A stretch of DNA of 64,000 nt. Origin: JABWBD01 sp040768665 (GTDB lineage: Bacteria; Planctomycetota; Planctomycetia; Pirellulales; Thermoguttaceae). Shown here piece by piece: positions 26,207 to 35,016 of the stretch; position 1 is the stretch's first letter, and each line of letters starts with the position of its first letter. A program made the translations under genes and the position numbers. The notes under the pieces were generated by a model. The model searched no databases. It was not told the DNA's origin and worked only from the letters and a program-made list of their open reading frames with translations. The stretch covers positions 117,280-181,279 of the forward strand of contig JAXGMN010000028.1 in assembly GCA_040768665.1 (NCBI GenBank), written 5' to 3'.

Positions 26207-28063
26207 ATGTCGTTCCATCGGGCATTTCGGGCCGGCGTGGTAGTCGAGCGTATCCTCGTGACCCTTGGCGTGATCGCCTTGTCCGGGGGCTGCACTTCCT
26301 GTACGCCCTGGGCGGTCCGCTCCCAAAGCCCCGAGGAGCCGGGAACCGAGATTCCGGAGACCCGCCTGGTCGGTGATATGGCGGTCCCCTTTGGCATGTT
26401 TCCGGTCAAGATCGAGGCCGTCGGTCTGGTGACCGGACTGCGAGGAACGGGAAGCGATCCGCGGCCGTCGCCGCAACGGGCAGCGCTGTTGGCAGAAATG
26501 CAGACCCGCGGAATTAATTCGCCCAACATCATTCTGGCTTCGCAAGACACCGCGATGGTGCTCGTGCGTGCCGTGCTTCCGCCCGCGATTCAAAAAGGCG
26601 ACCGCTTTGACGTCGAGGTCCGCATTCCCGGCCACGACGACACCACGAGCCTTGCCGGCGGGTATCTTCTCGAAACGCGGCTGAAGGAAATGGCCGTGCT
26701 CGACAATCAGATCCACGACGGTAAGGTCCTGGGGCTGGCCGAAGGGCCGGTCCTGATCGACCCGTCGGCCACCGAGAAAGACAATCCGGTTTTGCTCGGC
26801 CGCGGCCGGGTGTTGGGCGGGGGCAAGGCGCTCAAGAACCGGCCCTTGGCTCTAGTGCTCAAGCCCGACTACCGCTCCGTGCTCAACAGCTCGCGGATTG
26901 AAACGGCGATCAATCGACGGTTCCACATGTTCCACCGCGGGATCAAAGTCGGTATGGCCAAGGCAAAGACCGACGAGTACGTGGAACTCGCCCTGCATCC
27001 CCGGTACAAGGACAACGTGCAGCGCTACGTCGAGGTGGTCCGCGCCGCGGCACTTCGCGAGTCGGAAAGCGAGATGATAGACCGGATGCGGCTGTTGGAG
27101 AAGCAGTTGCTCGACCCGATTACCTCTTCGCGGGCCGCCCTGCAACTGGAAGCGATCGGTCGGCGGGGCGTTGACCTGTTGAAGAAAGCAATTCAGTCGC
27201 AAGATCCCGAGGTCCGCTTCTACGCGGCGGAGTCGCTGGCCTATCTCGACGAAACGGACGCCGCGGAATCGCTGGCCGAGGCCGCCAAAAACCAGCCCGC
27301 TTTCCGCGTTTTCGCGCTGGCCGCCTTGAGCGCCATGGACGATTACGTTGCCTACGACGCACTACGGAATCTCCTCGACGTCAACAGCGTCGAGACCCGC
27401 TATGGTGCGTTCCGAGCGCTCTGGGCGATGAATGCGTCAGACCCCCTGGTGAAAGGAGAACGCCTCAACGACCAGTTCAGCTACCACGTGCTCAACACCT
27501 CGGGCCCCCCCCTGATCCACGTCACTCGCAGCCACCGTCCGGAAATCGTCCTTTTCGGCGTCGAGCAGCGATTCCAAGGCCCCGTGGCCCTCGAAGCGGG
27601 CAATCAGATCATGGTCACCAGCCGGCAGCCGGGAGAGATCTCCGTCGCCAGGTTTGCAGTCAATCAACCCGAGCAGAAGCGGCTCGTCAGCGAACGAGTC
27701 GACGAGGTCATCCGCGCCATCGTTGAACTGGGAGGGACCTATCCGGACGTCGTGCAAGCCCTCCAGCAGGCTAAAGCCAAGGGGGCACTGCCGAGTCGTT
27801 TTGAGGTCGATGCCTTGCCGGAAGCAGGACGGAAGTACGACCGCATCGCCCACGACGACGCGAGTTCGGAGCAGTCGCCGCAGCCGAACGCGTCCAGTCC
27901 CGTGCCCGACCTTTTCAACGACAGGAGCAGCAAGGCTGACATCAACGAGGGGGATGCAAATGCCTCGGACGAGCAGACAGCGTCCAATCAGTCGGATTCC
28001 GCGAAGAAACCCCGTCCGGTACGGGATTTCTTTGGTAGAATGTTGGGACGTAGTTCCGGCTAG
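26207..28063 (+). CDS. FlgI-like lipoprotein with HEAT-like repeats
   Basis: 618 residues. AAGGAG lies 12 bases before ATG 26207. The N-terminus ends in a lipobox-like LSGGC near residue 29. Residues about 60-290 match the FlgI flagellar P-ring fold (VGLVTGLRGTGSDP, then DRFDVEV and GGYLLETRL). Residues about 310-440 contain HEAT-like repeats (RFYAAESLAYLDETDAAESL). The C-terminal part is novel, ending in a low-complexity tail. No other flagellar gene is in the window, and the domain mix differs from true FlgI (about 370 residues), so this is likely a planctomycete-specific envelope protein rather than a motor ring. The function is unknown. Confidence 0.78.
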   Translation: MSFHRAFRAGVVVERILVTLGVIALSGGCTSCTPWAVRSQSPEEPGTEIPETRLVGDMAVPFGMFPVKIEAVGLVTGLRGTGSDPRPSPQRAALLAEMQTRGINSPNIILASQDTAMVLVRAVLPPAIQKGDRFDVEVRIPGHDDTTSLAGGYLLETRLKEMAVLDNQIHDGKVLGLAEGPVLIDPSATEKDNPVLLGRGRVLGGGKALKNRPLALVLKPDYRSVLNSSRIETAINRRFHMFHRGIKVGMAKAKTDEYVELALHPRYKDNVQRYVEVVRAAALRESESEMIDRMRLLEKQLLDPITSSRAALQLEAIGRRGVDLLKKAIQSQDPEVRFYAAESLAYLDETDAAESLAEAAKNQPAFRVFALAALSAMDDYVAYDALRNLLDVNSVETRYGAFRALWAMNASDPLVKGERLNDQFSYHVLNTSGPPLIHVTRSHRPEIVLFGVEQRFQGPVALEAGNQIMVTSRQPGEISVARFAVNQPEQKRLVSERVDEVIRAIVELGGTYPDVVQALQQAKAKGALPSRFEVDALPEAGRKYDRIAHDDASSEQSPQPNASSPVPDLFNDRSSKADINEGDANASDEQTASNQSDSAKKPRPVRDFFGRMLGRSSG

Positions 28064-28154
28064 CCAAAGCCGGGGGCGCCCGCGTGTTTCGGCCTGTTTG
28101 AAAAGGGCGTCGTTCAAAACGCCACTTCTGAACCGCGCCGCCTTTTTCAGACGG

Positions 28155-28237
28155 CCAAAAAGGGGACCGGCTCCGTAGCCGGTGGTGGTTTGAGTTGACG
28201 ACAGGTACAGAGGCTGCGGTGCCTGCCCCCTTTTTTG
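28155..28237. terminator. Candidate bidirectional terminator-like inverted repeat
   Basis: CCAAAAAGGGG (28155-28165) pairs with CCCCCTTTTTTG (28226-28237), and an inner CCGGCTCCGTAGCCGG hairpin lies between. The T-run on the right arm could end transcription from the FlgI-like gene. The element resembles dispersed planctomycete intergenic palindromes. Confidence 0.4.
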
Positions 28238-28260
28238 CAGTCGCTTTTTCCGCCCAGGTC

Positions 28261-31200
28261 ATGCTCAAAGCGCTCGAAATCGTCGGTTTCAAGAGCTTCG
28301 CCGATAAGACGCGATTCGATTTTCCCCCAGGGATCACGGTGATCGTCGGCCCCAACGGGTCGGGCAAATCCAACATCGTGGATGCCATCAAGTGGGTGCT
28401 CGGGGAGCAGAGCGTTAAGAGTTTGCGCGGCAAGGAGATGGCCGACGTCATCTTCAACGGCTCGGGCACTCGCCGGCCGATGAATTCCGCCGAGATCACG
28501 CTGACCTTCGACAACTCCGATCGCCGGCTCCCTCTGGATACGAGTGAAGTCCATATCACCCGGCGGATCTACCGGAGCGGAGAAGGAGAGTATCTCATCA
28601 ATCGGCAGCCAGGCCGGCTCCGCGATATTCGCGAGCTCCTGGCTGGAACGGGCTTGGGCACGCAGGCCTATAGCGTGATCGAGCAGGGCAAGGTCGACGT
28701 CCTGCTGCAGGCCTCCGCCCGCGACCGCCGGATGATCTTTGAAGAGGCAGCGGGTATCAGCCGCTTCAAGGCGAAGAAGATCGAGGCCCTGCGGCGCCTG
28801 GAGCGGGTCGAACAGAATCTGCTGCGTTTGTCCGACATTGTCGACGAGGTCGAGAACCGCCTGCGGAGTGTTCGCAACCAGGCAGGCAAGGCCCGGCGAT
28901 ACAAGGAATACTCGGGTCGGTTGCAGGAACTTCGAACGCAGGTGGCGCTGGTCGACTGGACGCATCTGAGCGACCGCCTGCTCGAGGTGGAGGCGGATCT
29001 CAAGTCGCTCGAAGAGCAACGCGATGCCGGCACTGCGGAAAGCGAATCGCTCGAAGCGGCTGTGCTGGAGGCGGAAGTCGAGGCCGCCGATGTGACGGAG
29101 CAGATCCGCCGGTCGGAATCGCAGATCGCGTCGTACCGCGAGCGGATTGCGGCGGCCGAATCGACGATCGACCACGAGCGAGCCAGGAGCCGCGACCTCG
29201 AGCTGGAAATTGCCCGCTACCGCCGGCAGCTTACGGCGCTGAACATCCGCGCCGGTGACCTTCAGCATCAGCTTCGCGAGACCGGTGCCGCCGTGCAGTC
29301 GGCCGAAGAAGACCATCGTCAGGTCGCGCGCCGCGTGGCCGAGGGCGAGCGGCGATTGAGCGACCTGCTGGAACAACTCGATCAGATCCGCGGCGAGAGT
29401 CAGCAGCGCAGATCGGCTCACGTCGAGCAGATGCGCCGGATCGCCGCGCTGGGCAACGAGATCAGCCGGCTGGACAGCGCGGTCTCAGCGGCCGAAGCCT
29501 CTCGCGAGCGATATCGGCAGCGTCTCGGTCAAATCACCGCCCAGCGTGAGACACTCGCGGGCGAGTTGGAAGCCCTTCACCGCGAGCAGGAAGAGCTTAG
29601 CCGTAGCGTGGAGGAGAAGGTGGAGCAGCTTTCCGCGGCCCAGAACCGGTTGGCGGAACGCCGGGAGCACATGGCTGCCACCCAGACACAGCTCGCGCAG
29701 CTCCAGCGTCGCCACACGGCAATGAGCGAGCGAATCTCCGTGCTTGAGGAGTTGGAACAACGTTTCGAGGGCCTCAGCCCCGGGGTTCGAGAGATCCTCA
29801 ACCAGGCGCGCGGCGGGAGTTCTGCTTTGCCCGCCGGCGTTTGTGGACTGATGGCCGATTTGGTGCAGGTAAGCGTCGAGGCGGCTCCGGTGGTGGAGGT
29901 GGCGCTCGGGGATCTCGCGCAGTACGTCGTCGCGCGACGAAGTCGCGAGTTGCTCGAGTATCTGGCCGCCGAATCGTCGCGTCTGCCGGGGCGCGTTGGA
30001 CTGCTCTGGCTCGATGGAGCGCCGGGAACCTCGCGATTGCCCGACGAGGATTTGCACGGGCTGCCGGGCGTTCTCGGCCGCTGCGACCGGTTCGTGGAAA
30101 GCGAACCGGAGTATGCGCTGCTGATTCGCCGCCTCCTGGGCCGGGTATGGGTCGTCGAAACGTTGCAGCAGGCGCTCTCCCTGGCCGAGGGGCAGGGCCG
30201 TGGCTGCGGGTTCGTCACGCTTGCCGGCGATCTGCTCGCATCGGATGGAACGCTTGCGGTCGGTCCCCGCCACGCCGGGACCGGCCTGATTTCGCGCAGA
30301 AGCGAGCTTCGTGCGCTGAAGACGCAGCGGCAAGACCTGGACGCCCGGATCGCTCAGCACCAGGAAATGTCCGATCGGCTCCGGCAGCAAATTGTCGACG
30401 ACGAGCGGCGCGCCCAGGCGGTCGCCACCGAACACCAGCAGGCTGCCAGCGCTCTGGGTGAGCACGGGCATCGGATCACCGCCGCGCGGGAACGCCGCGC
30501 GCAGCTCGAAGAACAGCTTGCCGGCGTGCAATCGGAACTATCCTCGGCCCAGGATCAATACGACTCGGCGTTTAGCGCGATGGGAGAGGCGAGGTTACGG
30601 CTGACGTCCGCCGAGGGTGCCCTGGCCGAGATGGAATCGTCCCAGACCGCGATGGCGGAACGGATCACGCGGCTGGAAACCGATTGGCAGAACGGAAACC
30701 GGGAGACCACGGAGACCAAGGTCGAGCTGGCCAAGAGCGAGGAACGCCTCCGGAACCTGCGTGCCCGCATGCGGCAGCACGAAGAGAATCAGCAGGAACG
30801 GCAGCGCGCGATCGCCGAAGGCCGCGACGAGCTTGCCGCGTGCACTCGCCGGGCGCAGCAGTCGCAGTGGAATATCCTCCGCTGCGAGTCGGAGATCGCG
30901 GAGCTCTATCTCCGCAAGGAGACGTTTGCGAAGCGAACGGTCGACTTGATCCAGCAACGGGACGACATCCAGCAGCGTCGGTCGCGGCTGGGTTCGGATG
31001 CCCAGAAAGTCCGCAACCGCGTGCGGAAGCTGGAGGAGAAAATCCATGCTCGGCAGTTGTCGGCGAACGAGATCCGGCACGAACGGACCGCCCTGGCCGA
31101 TCGTCTCCGCGAGGACTATGGGATCGAACTGGGGGAATTGGACCGCGAACCGACCGCCGAAGAGCAGCACCAGCGCGAGGAGGTGCAGCAGGAGATCGAC

Positions 31201-31911
31201 GAACTGCGGCGCAAAATTAACCACATCGGCAGCGTCAACCTCGAAGCGCTCGAAGAGCTCGACCAGTTGGAAACCCGCTACAACACGCTCGCTGGTCAGT
31301 ACAAGGACCTCGTTAGCGCCAAGAACTCGCTCCAGCGGATCATCGAGAAGATCAACACCGACAGCCGCCAGCTTTTCGCCGACACGCTTGAGACCGTCAA
31401 GGGACATTTCCAAACCCTGTTCCGCAGCCTATTTGGCGGAGGCCAGGCGGACATTATCCTGGAAAACGACGTCGACATCCTCGAGAGCGGCATCGAAATC
31501 GTCGCGCGCCCGCCCGGCAAGGAACCGCGAAGCATCTCGCTCTTGAGCGGCGGCGAGAAAACACTCACGTGCACGGCCTTGCTCCTGGCGATCTTTCGCA
31601 GCCGTCCCAGCCCGTTCTGCGTGCTCGACGAGGTCGACGCGGCTTTGGACGAGGCCAATATCGACCGCTTCACGAGGGTCCTGCACGAGTTCCTCGCCTG
31701 GACGCAGTTCGTGATCGTGACCCACTCGAAGAAGACGATGACCTGCGCCAACACGATCTACGGCGTGACGATGCAGGAGTCGGGGATTTCGAAGCAGGTT
31801 TCCGTCCGGTTCGAAGACGTCAGCGACAACGGCGAAATCCTGGTTCCGGCTGGTGGCGGTGGCGACTCGCCCGACGCGGGCACCGAGCACGACGAAACCC
31901 AGGCTGCCTAG
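28261..31911 (+). CDS. smc: Chromosome segregation protein SMC
   Basis: 1216 residues, a normal length for bacterial SMC. ATG 28261 gives MLKALEIVGFKSFADKTRF, the conserved start; frames extending upstream are not conserved. Walker A is GPNGSGKS (residues 30-37), followed by a Q-loop region with GTGLGTQAYSVIEQGK. Two long coiled coils (about 170-510 and 680-1010) flank a hinge around 520-670. The C-terminal head has the LLSGGEKT signature (about 1094-1101) and Walker B VLDEVDAALDE. SMC with ScpA/B compacts and separates chromosomes. No ScpA/B gene is adjacent. The gene follows the FlgI-like gene by 197 bp. Confidence 0.97.
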   Translation: MLKALEIVGFKSFADKTRFDFPPGITVIVGPNGSGKSNIVDAIKWVLGEQSVKSLRGKEMADVIFNGSGTRRPMNSAEITLTFDNSDRRLPLDTSEVHITRRIYRSGEGEYLINRQPGRLRDIRELLAGTGLGTQAYSVIEQGKVDVLLQASARDRRMIFEEAAGISRFKAKKIEALRRLERVEQNLLRLSDIVDEVENRLRSVRNQAGKARRYKEYSGRLQELRTQVALVDWTHLSDRLLEVEADLKSLEEQRDAGTAESESLEAAVLEAEVEAADVTEQIRRSESQIASYRERIAAAESTIDHERARSRDLELEIARYRRQLTALNIRAGDLQHQLRETGAAVQSAEEDHRQVARRVAEGERRLSDLLEQLDQIRGESQQRRSAHVEQMRRIAALGNEISRLDSAVSAAEASRERYRQRLGQITAQRETLAGELEALHREQEELSRSVEEKVEQLSAAQNRLAERREHMAATQTQLAQLQRRHTAMSERISVLEELEQRFEGLSPGVREILNQARGGSSALPAGVCGLMADLVQVSVEAAPVVEVALGDLAQYVVARRSRELLEYLAAESSRLPGRVGLLWLDGAPGTSRLPDEDLHGLPGVLGRCDRFVESEPEYALLIRRLLGRVWVVETLQQALSLAEGQGRGCGFVTLAGDLLASDGTLAVGPRHAGTGLISRRSELRALKTQRQDLDARIAQHQEMSDRLRQQIVDDERRAQAVATEHQQAASALGEHGHRITAARERRAQLEEQLAGVQSELSSAQDQYDSAFSAMGEARLRLTSAEGALAEMESSQTAMAERITRLETDWQNGNRETTETKVELAKSEERLRNLRARMRQHEENQQERQRAIAEGRDELAACTRRAQQSQWNILRCESEIAELYLRKETFAKRTVDLIQQRDDIQQRRSRLGSDAQKVRNRVRKLEEKIHARQLSANEIRHERTALADRLREDYGIELGELDREPTAEEQHQREEVQQEIDELRRKINHIGSVNLEALEELDQLETRYNTLAGQYKDLVSAKNSLQRIIEKINTDSRQLFADTLETVKGHFQTLFRSLFGGGQADIILENDVDILESGIEIVARPPGKEPRSISLLSGGEKTLTCTALLLAIFRSRPSPFCVLDEVDAALDEANIDRFTRVLHEFLAWTQFVIVTHSKKTMTCANTIYGVTMQESGISKQVSVRFEDVSDNGEILVPAGGGGDSPDAGTEHDETQAA

Positions 31912-31939
31912 GGCTTCGTGGACGTCCCAGCCCCCCGGA

Positions 31940-31968
31940 TTGCGGCGGAGCCGGCAGTGGTCTAGAAT
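31940..31968 (+). promoter_or_regulatory. Sigma70 promoter for the PspA-like gene
   Basis: TTGCGG (31940-31945), 17-base spacer, TAGAAT (31963-31968). Start codon 48 bp downstream. It shares its -35 type with the elements at 8480, 38143 and 40617. Confidence 0.6.
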
Positions 31969-32016
31969 TCCACTACAAACAAGCCCGCTCACCAAGTCCT
32001 TTCGGAGGTGCCTATC

Positions 32017-32829
32017 ATGTTTGGAGCCATCGGACGATATTTCCGCGCAATCGGATACCTGCTCACCGGCAAGATCGATCGGGCACGGATGACCTTGAGC
32101 ACCAATCCCGATGTGATCCGCGCCCAGTTCGACCAGATTATCGACGATAAGAAGCGGCGGATTCAGCACTACAAGGACGCCGTCGGCGCACTGATCGCCC
32201 AGGAGGAAAAGAAGAAAGCGGAACTTCAGCGGCAGTCCGAGGAGGTGGCGCGACTCGAGAAACTCCGTGACGGGGCGGCCGCGATGGCCCGCCGGGTCGT
32301 CGAACGCCACAACGGCAACGCCGAGGCGGTCAAGCAGGACCCCGAATACCTCAAGTGCCAGGGGGCGTACAAGGATTTTTCCTCGACCTTGGAAGAGAAG
32401 GAAGCCCGCTGCGGCGAGCTCGAGGCTGACATCAGGACGCTTGAGGACTCCATCGGCGGTCATAAGGTGCAGCTCCAGGGTCTGCTGCGGGAGCTGGAAA
32501 AGGTCAAGCAGGAGCAGCACGAGACGGTGGCCGATATCATCACGGCCAAGGAAGAAAAGGAAGTCTCCGACATGCTCGCGGGGATCAGCGAGGATCGCAC
32601 CGGCCAGGAGCTCCAGGAACTTCGCGACCTGCGGCACAAGGCGAAAGCCACAGCCAAGGTCTCACGCGACCTGGCCGGGCTGGACACAAAGCGTTCCGAA
32701 GAGGAGTTCCTGGAATTCGCTGCCAAGTCGTCGGCCGACTCCGAGTTCGACAAACTGATCGGACTGGCGAGGGAAGAAGAGCAGCCCAAGCAGGAGCCTG
32801 CCGAACGGACTCGACTGCCCGAAGCATAG
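32017..32829 (+). CDS. PspA/IM30-family membrane-stress protein
   Basis: 270 residues. GGAGGTG precedes ATG 32017. The N-terminal helix (MFGAIGRYFRAIGYLLTGKID) is amphipathic as in ESCRT-III-like PspA/IM30, which bind membranes. The remainder is a long alpha-helical coiled coil (about 30-200) built of Lys/Glu/Ala heptads. The C-terminus extends about 50 residues beyond typical PspA as an acidic tail. The family polymerises on damaged inner membranes and stabilises them. It follows smc but has its own candidate promoter, so separate regulation is likely. No pspF or other psp gene is present. Confidence 0.82.
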   Translation: MFGAIGRYFRAIGYLLTGKIDRARMTLSTNPDVIRAQFDQIIDDKKRRIQHYKDAVGALIAQEEKKKAELQRQSEEVARLEKLRDGAAAMARRVVERHNGNAEAVKQDPEYLKCQGAYKDFSSTLEEKEARCGELEADIRTLEDSIGGHKVQLQGLLRELEKVKQEQHETVADIITAKEEKEVSDMLAGISEDRTGQELQELRDLRHKAKATAKVSRDLAGLDTKRSEEEFLEFAAKSSADSEFDKLIGLAREEEQPKQEPAERTRLPEA

Positions 32830-32868
32830 TCATTTCCTTCAACGGTTCGAAAGCGGGAGAACCACGTG

Positions 32869-35016
32869 ATGAACACCAGGACGCTACGCGCGGGATTGGC
32901 CGCCGCGATTGCCATTACGCTCGTCTTCGCGCCGCTCGACGAGCGAGCCGAGGCCCTCGAGTTCCCCGGTCCAGCGCCGGGATCGGCGAAAGCGGCGGCG
33001 AGCGGATCGCTGATTCGACTCGAAAACGAAGTCCTCGCTCTTTCCTGGGAAATTCAAGACGGACGATTGCGACCGGCAAGACTGGTGAACAAGCTCGCCG
33101 GCGCGACCATCGAACTCGGTGCTTCCGAGTGTTTCCAGATCGTTCTGCCGGCCACCCCGATGCCTGGGACGAAGATCCTCAATGCATCCGGTATGAAACT
33201 CGTCGGCACGCCGAAAGCGAACGAGATTGCGGCGGAACCCCGGGCGGCCCGGCGAGCGGAACAGTCCGCCGGCCGGCAGGTTGCCGCAATCCTGGAATCT
33301 CCGGACGGCGAATTCGAAGTCGAGTGGAAAGCGGTCCTTCGGGACGGCGCCAACTACCTGCGGCAGGAGATCGCGGTTTCAAGCGCGGATGGGCCGGGCG
33401 AGGTCCAGGAGATTGTGCTGTGGGAGCTGGCCGCGCCGGAAGCTTCGGTCGTGGGCAGTGTTGAGGGCTCGCCGGTCGTGGCGGGGCAGACGTTCTTCGC
33501 CTGCGACCACCCCATGTCCACGAGCCGGCTGCTGGATCCCGAATCGGCCGGCGGCGCAAGACGGTTTCGCTGCAGCTATGCGGTCGCTTCGGGCCTGGAT
33601 GCGGGAAAGCCGCTTTCCGTGAGTTCGGTCGTGGGGGTGGTTCCCAAGAACCAGTTGCGCCGCGGATTCCTCTACTACCTGGAACGCGAGCGGGCCCAGC
33701 CGTACCGCCAACTCCTGCACTACAACAACGGCAGCGAAATCGGTTGCGGATACTGGCGGCTGGTCAAAGCCGACAAGCCGGAGGAGGCCGAGGCGTTCCG
33801 GCGCGGGCAAGGCCCGATGTGGCAGCAATTGATCGAGGCGTTCGGACGCGAACTGGTGGAAAAACGCGGCGTGAAAATGGATGTCTTCGCCCACGACTTC
33901 ATGTGGGACGACCCGGCGCTCGTCTGGCAGTTTCACCACGGCTATCCCAGCGGATTCGCGCCGATTCGTGAGACGGCGGACCGTTACGGCGCTCGGTTGG
34001 GCGTCTGGCTCTCGCCGTTCGGCGGCTATCCGGGCAAGCCGGCTCGGATCGAAAACGGAATGAAGATGGGATTCGAAGTGAGCCGCATGGGGCTCACGCT
34101 CGCCGGGCCCCGGTACTACGCCCGTTTCCTCGAGGCCTGCACCGGCATGATCCGCGACTACGGCGTGAAGTATTTCAAGTTCGACGGGTTCGGCGCGGGG
34201 AACAACCGCTCCGGCTCGGAGGCCTACCGCAGCGACGTCGAAGCTCTGCTCCGTGTGATCGGGGAACTCCGCCGACTCGACCCGACCGTGTTCGTCAACC
34301 CGTCGACGGGGTCCTGGCCGTCGCCGTTCTGGCTTCGCTACGCCGACTCGATCTGGCGCCAGAACGCCGATACCCAGAACACCGGCAAGGGCTCCGACCG
34401 GCAGAAATGGATCACATATCGCGACGGCTCGGTCCGCAATTGGACGCTCGGCCGAGGACCGCTCTACCCGATCAGCTCGCTGATGATCCACGGAATCTAC
34501 ATCAACGTGCTCCCGCTGGCCGGCAATCCCTACGATCCGAAACTGCCGCCCGGCAGCATCGATCCCAAGGACGTGACCGATGAAATTCGATCGTTTTTCG
34601 CTACCGGCGTGAACCTGCAGGAGCTGTACATCACGCCGGAGCGGATGCAGCCGGAATTCTGGGACGTGCTGGCCGAGGCGGCGCGATGGGCGCGGGGCCA
34701 CGCCGACGTGTTTGCCGACGCGCACTGGGTCGGCGGCGACCCGGACCAGGGCGAGGTCTATGGGTGGGCCGCCTGGTGCAAGGAAAAGGCCGTGCTGGCG
34801 CTGCGCAACCCGGACGACAAGCCCGCCGGAATCTCCGTCGATCTCGCCCGCGCGTTCGAATTGCCGGTCGGAGCACCGCGGAAATATGGTTTGAAGAACC
34901 CCTGGAAAGAAGACGCGGGAAAACCGTCGCTCGAACTTACCGCAGGCGAGGAGCACCGCTTCGAGCTGGAGCCGTTCGGGCTGCTGGTGTTCGATGCGAC
35001 GCCGAAAGGCAATTAA
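32869..35016 (+). CDS. Exported alpha-galactosidase-like glycoside hydrolase
   Basis: 715 residues with a signal peptide (LAAAIAITLVFAPLDERAEA). ATG 32869 is chosen; an adjacent GTG at 32866 would add one residue. An N-terminal beta-sandwich (about 35-280) is followed by a TIM barrel (about 310-600) with GVWLSPFGGYPGKP and the presumed nucleophile Asp439 in KYFKFDGFG, as in GH27/GH36/GH31-type enzymes. A C-terminal beta-domain completes the protein. It probably removes alpha-linked galactose from a polysaccharide in the periplasm. Planctomycetes commonly carry such sulfated-polysaccharide enzymes. Exact family and substrate are uncertain. It converges on the M16 gene, overlapping by 4 bp. Confidence 0.82.
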   Translation: MNTRTLRAGLAAAIAITLVFAPLDERAEALEFPGPAPGSAKAAASGSLIRLENEVLALSWEIQDGRLRPARLVNKLAGATIELGASECFQIVLPATPMPGTKILNASGMKLVGTPKANEIAAEPRAARRAEQSAGRQVAAILESPDGEFEVEWKAVLRDGANYLRQEIAVSSADGPGEVQEIVLWELAAPEASVVGSVEGSPVVAGQTFFACDHPMSTSRLLDPESAGGARRFRCSYAVASGLDAGKPLSVSSVVGVVPKNQLRRGFLYYLERERAQPYRQLLHYNNGSEIGCGYWRLVKADKPEEAEAFRRGQGPMWQQLIEAFGRELVEKRGVKMDVFAHDFMWDDPALVWQFHHGYPSGFAPIRETADRYGARLGVWLSPFGGYPGKPARIENGMKMGFEVSRMGLTLAGPRYYARFLEACTGMIRDYGVKYFKFDGFGAGNNRSGSEAYRSDVEALLRVIGELRRLDPTVFVNPSTGSWPSPFWLRYADSIWRQNADTQNTGKGSDRQKWITYRDGSVRNWTLGRGPLYPISSLMIHGIYINVLPLAGNPYDPKLPPGSIDPKDVTDEIRSFFATGVNLQELYITPERMQPEFWDVLAEAARWARGHADVFADAHWVGGDPDQGEVYGWAAWCKEKAVLALRNPDDKPAGISVDLARAFELPVGAPRKYGLKNPWKEDAGKPSLELTAGEEHRFELEPFGLLVFDATPKGN

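Noticed and set aside
28147..29421. Long open frame on the minus strand opposite the start of smc (over 400 codons)
   Set aside because: Mirror of high-GC coding on the plus strand; the plus-strand SMC motifs are complete and the antisense frame has no domain pattern.
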